Notes under the pieces: generated by a model
What the model saw: the letters and a program-made list of their open reading frames with translations, nothing else
What the model was told of the DNA's origin: nothing
Database searches by the model: none
Assembly (NCBI GenBank): GCA_030824585.1
Contig: JAVBXM010000008.1
Coordinates: forward strand, 1 to 64,000
Length of the DNA stretch: 64,000 bases
Direction: 5' to 3'
DNA from: Phaeospirillum sp.
GTDB lineage: Bacteria > Pseudomonadota > Alphaproteobacteria > Rhodospirillales > Magnetospirillaceae
Program-made: the position numbers and the translations under genes
In this document: piece after piece, positions 22,497 through 28,800 of the stretch
How the letters are laid out: every line of letters begins with the position of its first letter
Numbering within the stretch: the first letter of the stretch is position 1

Positions 22497-22855
22497 TATT
22501 TTCAAGCGCTTAGCTTGGCCCTTAAGCGCATTTCCCACAGATTTCCCACAAAGTCGCCCGCGAACGAAGGCGGATTTCGGCGGCTGTCACCGTCCTTCGG
22601 AGTGGGAATAATCGGTGGTGGCCCATTGGCGACGATTTCCAAGGCTGCCGGAATTCGCCAGCCGACCGTATGAGGACGCGGAACAAGCTGTCGCATCCCT
22701 TCTCAAGGTGGTGAAGGATGATCTGCGCAAGGATGATGCCTGTGTCCACGGAGGCGGGGCCAAGCACGCCCCCCCCCAAAATAGCGTTGGGCCGAAAATG
22801 ACGAAAATCCGAACGCGATCCGGATTCCGATTGAAAACAAGGATTTATAACAGAA
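22497..22855. other. Left end of the element, non-coding
   Basis: Between attL and the hairpin at 22856 I see no convincing gene. The region holds the repeated 20-base motif (22532-22551) and a stretch of C residues near 22770. A short reverse frame here encodes peptides resembling the leader of the integrase gene (LWEM, LWEICGK) because the DNA motif is shared. Probable recombinase or excisionase binding region. Confidence 0.5.
22532..22551 (+). repeat. End-motif copy 1, possible arm-type site
   Basis: TTCCCACAGATTTCCCACAA, itself two copies of TTCCCACA. It differs by one base from the motif at 59348-59367 just upstream of the integrase gene, in the same orientation. Confidence 0.6.
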
Positions 22856-22895
22856 CGGGCCATTCGGGATGGTACTCTCCATCCCGAATGGCCCG
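22856..22895 (-). terminator. Perfect 17-bp hairpin after the AAA ATPase gene
   Basis: CGGGCCATTCGGGATGG (22856-22872) and its exact complement (22879-22895) flank a 6-base loop. It lies 16 bases beyond the stop of the reverse operon and is followed on that strand by T-rich sequence (GTTCTGTTATAAAT), so it is a likely terminator. Confidence 0.7.
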
Positions 22896-22911
22896 CTATG
22901 CCCCCGAATGC

Positions 22912-24528
22912 CTATGCAGTGGGGATTTCCTCTGCCTTCCGGTGCGCGATTAGCCGCTCCAGTTCTGCCTCAAAGGCGGCTTTTTCAGTGCCAATGAGTT
23001 TTTCTGCCGCCTTGTGGTAATCATGAGCCGTGCTGGGAGAAATGCTATAATTGTCTTTGATCTCCTCGAAGGTGAGGCCCGCATGGTTCCTGGCAAATAC
23101 AACTTGAGCGATCCGCCGTACTCGCTCTGATGCGACGGGTGGAGGGGGAGCTTGGTCATCCAGGACACGGAGAACGAAGCTATCCTTGGTAAAAGTCTTT
23201 TTTAGCTGAAAGGGCTTAGCATCGTCGCCATAGAGTCGTCGGGCAACCGGGAACTCCACCTGAATACGACCGTCTTCCTTGGCCTCGTCATCGGGGTAGC
23301 GAATGGCAATACTCAGATTTGCCAGCCGTTCCTTGGTGATGCTGCCCTGAAGGTCGCCATCGCGGTTTGTGTGGTCGATAGCCAACACCGCGATACGGTC
23401 ATTCATCAGGTCCATGAACAAAGGACGGAGCGAGGTGATCACATTCACCCGGTTGTCGGTAAGGGACTGGATGTTGTCGAAGATCACAAGCTTCTTACCC
23501 TTCGCGGCCTTTTTGATGTGGTCCTGCCAGATAGGCTCAGCGATATCAATCACACCCTCAGGTTGACTGCGAGCGCAGATAATGTCGAAGGGAGCATGGC
23601 CTGGGGCGCGTCCCGCCCCAGCCATGACCATGCGAATTGATTGTGCAAGCTCATCTGGCAGATTTTCCCCGTCCACGAGGAGCACATCGCATGGTTCCGA
23701 CGACTTCCACCGCGCGAGCGTGGAATTCCCCGTCGCGACGGCATCGGCGATGGACCAAGCCATCCACGACTTGCCCGACTTGGGCTCGCCGTACAGCCAG
23801 ATCAGGTAACCTTCGCGGATGATCGGATCGAGTAGCATCCGGCGCAGGTCATTGCCGCCGAGCAGGGCTTGACCTGCTGAGGCGACGACAACGGAGGAGC
23901 CGCCCACCGCCGTGTCATTGGTGGGAGTTAGCAGAAGATCAATTCCAAGCTCTGCCGCTGTCTTTTCCAGAGTCTCGAACGACACGGGCGTGTCGTTGTA
24001 GTCTGAAATGAAGGATGCTGTGGCAACCCTTGCATTGAGCAGGGCATGATGGATTCTTCCGCTCCATGGGAGCGTTTCCACCCCCAGGACGACCACCACA
24101 TTTCGGTCACGCAACGCCGCAAGATCGGCCAGGGCCAGATTTGCAAGACCATCGGGAACTGTGCTGTATATTCGCTCTCTGTCTGTCCCTGCCCAGGCCT
24201 GCGCCTCGGTCTCGACGAGGACCACAGGATCGCGAGGATAGCGGTGCAAAAAATGTAAATTGAACAATGGGTATGGGGCTTGCGGGAAAATCTCGGCCCA
24301 CTGATTTGCATGCCCGCGACGATGGCGTTGCAGCGTCCGATATATGCGAACAAGATGCCCACCGGGTCTTGGGTATAAAAATGACTCCAGAAAAGGATGT
24401 CCGGAATTACTAAGGTATGAATATACGTCACAGCTTGATGGGTAGCACGGAGGTATTTGCGGCAATTGTTTGGAGTTGAGGGGATTTCGATCCTCAACCC
24501 ATTGCATGGTGTATTTAGAATATTTCAT
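22912..24528 (-). CDS. AAA-family ATPase, RepA/AAA_25-like
   Basis: 538 residues. The N-terminal 100 residues are unusual, with proline and histidine-rich stretches. The 105-215 part has VLGVETLPWSG and may be a primase- or TOPRIM-like fold seen before such ATPases, but this is uncertain. The ATPase core has Walker A GEPKSGKSW at 247-255, Walker B-like KLVIFDNIQSL and AIDHTNRDGDLQGS, typical of RecA-like hexameric helicases of the RepA type. The C-terminal part has a helix-turn-helix-like LTFEEIKDNYSISPSTAHDYHKAAEKL. It overlaps the upstream gene by 14 bases. Such genes often drive replication of integrative elements or phages, which I infer here. Confidence 0.75.
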   Translation of the reverse strand: MKYSKYTMQWVEDRNPLNSKQLPQIPPCYPSSCDVYSYLSNSGHPFLESFLYPRPGGHLVRIYRTLQRHRRGHANQWAEIFPQAPYPLFNLHFLHRYPRDPVVLVETEAQAWAGTDRERIYSTVPDGLANLALADLAALRDRNVVVVLGVETLPWSGRIHHALLNARVATASFISDYNDTPVSFETLEKTAAELGIDLLLTPTNDTAVGGSSVVVASAGQALLGGNDLRRMLLDPIIREGYLIWLYGEPKSGKSWMAWSIADAVATGNSTLARWKSSEPCDVLLVDGENLPDELAQSIRMVMAGAGRAPGHAPFDIICARSQPEGVIDIAEPIWQDHIKKAAKGKKLVIFDNIQSLTDNRVNVITSLRPLFMDLMNDRIAVLAIDHTNRDGDLQGSITKERLANLSIAIRYPDDEAKEDGRIQVEFPVARRLYGDDAKPFQLKKTFTKDSFVLRVLDDQAPPPPVASERVRRIAQVVFARNHAGLTFEEIKDNYSISPSTAHDYHKAAEKLIGTEKAAFEAELERLIAHRKAEEIPTA

Positions 24529-24931
24529 TGGTTGTCGCCAGTCCTGCCTCTCCGGCTATAGCTTGAATTCCCTTAACATACGACGTGTCATGTACCTGGG
24601 CATAAAGTTCTACGAGGTTCTCGCCGTAGACCTCCGTCCTCAAGCAAGCCCACCCTCCTCGGTCTAGCGTCCGACCAATCTCCTTTACGTATTCTCGATT
24701 CAAGGCAACGATATAGAAGCCATCCCGGAATAGGCGGCCTTCCCTCTTGCCCCCGTCCAGGATTTTTTCCGCAACACGAGATACCTCGGTCAGGCAATAG
24801 CGATGCACGTTTGACCATAGATTCCGCTCGAAGATGGAGTTCGGTGGTTGGTAACACAGGGCAGGGCGCATGCGGGAGAGACGTATATATTCGTCCAGGA
24901 TGCCTTCATGGAGACGGAAATGGCGGCCCAT
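24515..24931 (-). CDS. Hypothetical protein of the xis-AAA operon
   Basis: 138 residues from the ATG at 24931, which overlaps the stop of the excisionase-like gene (TAATG) and has AGGGAA upstream. Helical and charged: HFRLHEGILDEYIRLSRM, then RDGFYIVALNREYVKEIGRTLDRGG. No family recognised. Its place between a small DNA-binding protein and a RepA-like ATPase suggests a role in replication or excision of the element. Confidence 0.6.
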   Translation of the reverse strand: MGRHFRLHEGILDEYIRLSRMRPALCYQPPNSIFERNLWSNVHRYCLTEVSRVAEKILDGGKREGRLFRDGFYIVALNREYVKEIGRTLDRGGWACLRTEVYGENLVELYAQVHDTSYVKGIQAIAGEAGLATTNEIF

Positions 24932-25215
24932 TACAGATTTCCCTGCTGGAGTTGCCAGAGGAACGCCGCGACATCCTGAGCCAAGAATATAGTGCGGCGG
25001 CCGCATTTTGTTTTTTGCAGCTTGCCGTCACGAATCAGCTCGAAAATTTTGGTCCGTTTTAGCGGGATCAGCGATAGAAGTTCATCGAAGTCGTAGATGG
25101 GTTTGGTCAGGCCATAGGTTTGGGGAGATGGCGCTTCTGGCGTCCTCGTCCAAGGTTGCGGCATCAAAGGCAATTGATCGTGATCAACGAAACGATTATT
25201 TGGGCAAAGTTCCAT
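24931..25215 (-). CDS. Excisionase/AlpA-like helix-turn-helix protein
   Basis: 94 residues with IYDFDELLSLIPLKRTKIFELIRDGKLQKTKCGRRTIFL, here summarised as a winged-helix MerR/AlpA motif: a first helix (DELLSLIPL), a recognition helix (RTKIFELIRDG) and a wing with GRRTIFLAQD. Such proteins direct excision or control the integrase. First gene of a reverse operon of three, with GGAG 8 bases before ATG 25215. It lies about 2.7 kb from attL, while the integrase is at the opposite end. Confidence 0.75.
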   Translation of the reverse strand: MELCPNNRFVDHDQLPLMPQPWTRTPEAPSPQTYGLTKPIYDFDELLSLIPLKRTKIFELIRDGKLQKTKCGRRTIFLAQDVAAFLWQLQQGNL

Positions 25216-25310
25216 TACTTTTCTCCGTTTCTGTCTGTGGGTGGGAAACCCGAAATGGAGAATACAGGGGCACGGACACTGATGAAAAAGCGCATATCAG
25301 CATGAACTTT

Positions 25311-25798
25311 GCGCAGTTGCTGCCCGCCATGCACCGCGTCGAAGATGTCGTCGAGGTCCAGTGTGATCCGTTTGGGCACCTGGCGGAACGAGTCGCAGTA
25401 AATATCGACCATGGCCCGGCCCAGGCGCAGCGACGTCCGAACGCCGGGCAGATTTTCCAGCCGCGAGATGGTCGATTGTGAGCACGGTGCCCGGCCCTAT
25501 TCCGGCAATTGGTCGAGCGTCATCTTGAGGCCGGTGGCGTCTTTGCCGTCCTCGTATCCGGCGGCGATCATCAGTAGGCGGAAGCGGATGATCTCGGGAG
25601 CAGATGCACCACCCGATCCGGGGCGCGCGGATCGTCCAGGCAAGTGGCCAGCCGATCCGCAACACCAAGCCGCGACTCGATCTCGCGCAGGGCCAGCACC
25701 CCGGCATCCGAGGACACTTCGCCGCCGTCGAACCGGGCCACGACGGCCCAGCCTTCAATGGGTGACAGCCACGGCAGCGGCAGAGTAGGCTCAATCAT
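25311..25798 (-). pseudogene. IS1380-family transposase, N-terminal fragment, frameshifted
   Basis: VVARFDGGEVSSDAGVLALRE starts the fragment as in IS1380 transposases. A lost base after VVHLLP shifts the frame; the next piece (RFRLLMIAAGYEDGKDATGL) is in another frame, and MVDIYCDSFRQVPKRITLDL in turn follows after a short internal deletion. Similarity stops at HGGQQLR (25311), so at least half of the gene is missing. Inverted repeats of the IS are not seen. Dead element. Confidence 0.8.
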
Positions 25799-25967
25799 GG
25801 CGGGCGTGACCTCCGGAAATGGCGGGGATCGGCCTATACAACAAAATCCCATGCCAAATCAGCAGGTTAATCTACATCCGCCAACCCCGATGAATTTTCC
25901 GGGCTAGTGTTTTTGGTAGGGTTTGGGTAAATTTTCAGAATTACTCGCATAATGCTGAGGGTGGGTT

Positions 25968-26765
25968 ATGCGCAGAGAAAAAATGGAAGAATTTTACAGA
26001 ATAGTTGACGCTTCTTACGAGGAATTCGCGGCCATAATTGATCGCGCACTAGATGATGATCTTTCAAGTAACATTTTTAATATATCTAGCTACTTTGCAG
26101 ATTGCAACGGCGACAAGGTGAAAAATGCAAGGACGGTGTTTGGATTAATGCTTTGCGCCAGAGTATTGGCGGACTTTATTGATCTCCAAATACCAGAATT
26201 AATTAAGAATTTTTCCGAAGGAACGGTATACGGAGACGGTACATGGAGGCATCTTCCACCAGAGATAAAGCGCAACATTCTTGAGCAATATCTTCGCACG
26301 ATTGGTGATTGGAGAGATTACTTTGTGAATGATGGAGCCGGAAGTAAGTTCTCGGGCTTTTTTGAACTTGCAGAAGCGCTTCAGGCGCTTCGCCACGGAG
26401 AAACTCAGCTGCTGCTTGAAGCAAAAACCACAGGGAATCAAGGAGAATCTTATTCGCTCTGGAACTTAAGAAAAGATGCGGTAAGATACGTGATCTACAA
26501 AAATGAACGGCACCCTAAAAAAAGGGGAAAAGAAAAAGCCAGAGCTGATGTGGCTGAATTATTCGGAGTCAGCTCAAGAACTGTCCGCTCATGGGAGGAA
26601 AGACTCCCTAATTTTCTTGGTGAAAAGAATTATAAAATTTTCATAGAAAGCGTGAAGGATTTTACTTTAAATACAAGTTTTTTTGATAGACGCTTCACAA
26701 AAGAAGAGCTAGAAAAAGTATCAATCAAATACAAAATCCACCAACGCAACGGCTATCGTGGGTGA
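25968..26765 (+). CDS. AT-rich orphan gene with helix-turn-helix-like region
   Basis: 265 residues, clearly lower GC and different codon use than all neighbours, so recently acquired from another source. The N-terminal 170 residues are helical (MEEFYRIVDASYEEFAAIID). Near 190-215, KARADVAELFGVSSRTVRSWEERL reads like a transposase- or MerR-type helix-turn-helix. ATG 25968 follows GAGGGTGGG. No family recognised. It may be a regulator or a phage-derived protein of the element. Confidence 0.6.
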   Translation: MRREKMEEFYRIVDASYEEFAAIIDRALDDDLSSNIFNISSYFADCNGDKVKNARTVFGLMLCARVLADFIDLQIPELIKNFSEGTVYGDGTWRHLPPEIKRNILEQYLRTIGDWRDYFVNDGAGSKFSGFFELAEALQALRHGETQLLLEAKTTGNQGESYSLWNLRKDAVRYVIYKNERHPKKRGKEKARADVAELFGVSSRTVRSWEERLPNFLGEKNYKIFIESVKDFTLNTSFFDRRFTKEELEKVSIKYKIHQRNGYRG

Positions 26766-27308
26766 GAAAGTAAAATGATTGATGATTTTTAGACTCTAAT
26801 CTCGTAGAAAGCATATTCCGACAAACTGATGCCCTGTGCTGTCCTGAATCTCCAAGTCGGAACCACCGCTGCGGCAGAGCGTCTGGTAAGGGCATCAACA
26901 AGTTGGCCCGAAGCCTTGGGGCAAGCCATCCCCTGACAGCAGTAGCCCAGATGCAACATGCCGTTTGCGCTGCGGGGAAGGATTGCCCCGGTCAATGCCG
27001 ACACGAAGGCACCTCCCTGACGATGGCGGGCCAGATCTCGGTTCAACCGGATGAATGGGGCGCGCCGGGGATGTTGCGGATAGCAATGCAGCGCTGGTTT
27101 CCGGCATCGGCATCTCGCTACCGGGTACGTTGCTCGGACACCGGCACGCGGGGCAGCTTGACGATGCTGCATTCGATAGGAGCAATCAACTGTAAGTTGC
27201 TGAATGTTCAGGGATTTGAGGGCATTATTGGCCTTGCGGGTTCCCTCCAGCATCGGCTTGCTCCTGGGCGGGACTTGCGGTGTAGGGTCGCCATCTCACA
27301 GCGATGCG
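26766..27308. other. Stretch of decayed sequence
   Basis: No intact gene. The reverse strand between 26890 and 27253 switches between frames that each look coding for a short way (for example GGAFVSALTGAILP and NGMLHLGY), weakly like a PilZ domain such as those at the C-terminus of some chemotaxis receptors. I treat it as a heavily decayed gene whose identity is not safe. Confidence 0.35.
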
Positions 27309-27342
27309 CATATCGGGGAGGTCATGTGACCTCCCCGATATG
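27309..27342. terminator. 16-bp perfect inverted repeat
   Basis: CATATCGGGGAGGTCA (27309-27324) and TGACCTCCCCGATATG (27327-27342) are exact complements with a two-base centre. It lies 6 bases after the end of the broken reverse gene, so it probably was its terminator, although no T-run follows. Confidence 0.6.
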
Positions 27343-27348
27343 GCCTTA

Positions 27349-27863
27349 TTATCGCATTGATTTCGGGTCTGCCAGGATGCTGGATGGGATCTCATTTTCC
27401 AGATTGCCGACAGGTAGGCCGACGCACTAGATGCTGATTGGTTTCTTCCCGCGCCGTTCCACGTCGATGCCGGCATCTTCGCCACGCTGTCCAACGTAAT
27501 CGTGGACGATATCGCGTGTGTCTCCTTTGGTGAAGGCGATATACGCCGCCACCGCCGGAGAATGAAGTCGTGCCCCTGACCATACCTTCCCGAGATGCGG
27601 GATTTTCCGGCAGCACGATATCGGGAGTGCTGCCCGACTTTCCGGAGCGATACTGGACGGCCCCGGATGCATCAGTTTAACAAATCGAAACCATCTTCTT
27701 GCCGGTGCTGCACGAGAAGATGACCTTCTCCGTGCCAGAGCACAGCTTTTCCTTCACGACGCCTTGAGGCTTGGTCTCGACACTTCCAGCCAAGGCAAGG
27801 GGGGATTATCGCTGCCATGACAGCCGCGACAATAAGTGTCTTACGAATGGTGTACGGGCTCAT
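27349..27863 (-). pseudogene. Secreted small protein gene, broken
   Basis: It begins with a signal peptide (SPYTIRKTLIVAAVMAAII) at ATG 27863. Following the best frame through shifts gives VKEKLCSGTEKVIFSCSTGKK, then PDIVLPENPASREGMVRGT, TSFSGGG, YIAFTKGDTRDIVHDYVGQ and GEDAGIDVERRGKKPISI, in the order expected for a family of secreted proteins of about 140-160 residues of unknown function. At least two frameshifts and two in-frame stops (after MVSIC and after KKPISI) break it. The end at 27349 is followed by the palindrome. Confidence 0.65.
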
Positions 27864-27917
27864 TTTCGGACCCGTTCTGATCATCCCCCCTCCTGATCTG
27901 TGGCATCATCATCGCTC

Positions 27918-28736
27918 TCAGGCAGGAAATCTGCATTTTGGCATTCTCTTCGCCGCATCCCGCCAAAACTCCACCCACCCGTCATCGTGACTGGTACCGC
28001 CGACGTGGATCATCGCCGCGCAGCGGGTGTCGCCCATGGCGTGCAGATAGCTGGCGCTGACCAAGGGCGGCACCACCTTGTCACGATCCCCGACGTAGTG
28101 AAACTGCGGCAGCCCCACCAACTGTTGCGCCACATCCCTGGGATTGAGCGATCCCACCATGGGGCTGACATCGTGATAAAGGCTCAAGGCGTCATGATCC
28201 AGGTTGCCCGCCACGGTGCGTAGGCTCAGCACGTCGGCTCGACGGGCCGCGATCATTGTCGCCACCGCGCCACCACCCGAATACCCCACCAGATGGATGC
28301 GCTGCCCAGGCCGGATCAATGCGTCGATGGCGGCGGACATTGATCGAATAACGTCCTCGGCAAATCGCCGATCCGTCCAATATGTCACGTCACAAGCTGC
28401 GACTCGCACGTACTGGCACGGTCGGGCCAGATAAATGACGTTGGGTCCATGGTCTTCCGCCGCCAGCCGCAGCCCGACAGGATTGCGTGGCGTCGGGTCC
28501 AGGGATGGCTGAGAGCGGGAAATCCACGCCAGCCCATCGCCCTCGATGTAGATGACGACGGGGTTGCTCGGGTCGGAATTGCGGACATATGCCGCCAAGG
28601 TGAACGGCGGCGCGGTGACCGAGATCGCCCGCAGATCGGCACGCTGAGCAATCTCGTTCGCCGTCTGAAGGCGAGCTTCAGGACTGGCGCATCCCGTCAT
28701 CACCAGTGCCAGCACCATGGCAAAGACCAACCGCAT
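27918..28736 (-). CDS. Lipoprotein alpha/beta hydrolase
   Basis: 272 residues from ATG 28736, which has a GGGGGGA stretch upstream; longer frames lack a signal. Lipoprotein signal with lipobox (FAMVLALVMTGC). Alpha/beta hydrolase core: VVIYIEGDGLAW (oxyanion side), IHLVGYSGGGAVATMIAA with nucleophile Ser in GYSGG, FHYVGDRDKVVP with the acid Asp, and GGTSHDDGW with the likely catalytic His. Substrate unknown. It lies 16 bases after the terminator of the autotransporter gene, so it is probably expressed separately or by readthrough. Confidence 0.78.
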   Translation of the reverse strand: MRLVFAMVLALVMTGCASPEARLQTANEIAQRADLRAISVTAPPFTLAAYVRNSDPSNPVVIYIEGDGLAWISRSQPSLDPTPRNPVGLRLAAEDHGPNVIYLARPCQYVRVAACDVTYWTDRRFAEDVIRSMSAAIDALIRPGQRIHLVGYSGGGAVATMIAARRADVLSLRTVAGNLDHDALSLYHDVSPMVGSLNPRDVAQQLVGLPQFHYVGDRDKVVPPLVSASYLHAMGDTRCAAMIHVGGTSHDDGWVEFWRDAAKRMPKCRFPA

Positions 28737-28751
28737 GCTTCCCCCCCAAAC

Positions 28752-28776
28752 AAAAAGGGTCGCCCGAAGGCGACCC
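28752..28776 (-). terminator. Intrinsic terminator of the autotransporter gene
   Basis: On the reverse strand GGGTCGCC-TTCG-GGCGACCC is followed by TTTTTGTTT. It lies 25 bases after the autotransporter stop. Confidence 0.88.
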
Positions 28777-28800
28777 CATGCTGCACGAACCAATGCCGGA

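Noticed and set aside
22522-22863. Reverse small gene at the left end of the element
   Set aside because: Its similarity to the integrase leader comes from the shared 20-base DNA motif, not from protein conservation; no ribosome site.
26890-27253. Chemotaxis receptor C-terminus with PilZ domain
   Set aside because: Only weak likeness after combining three frames; kept as decayed sequence without a name.
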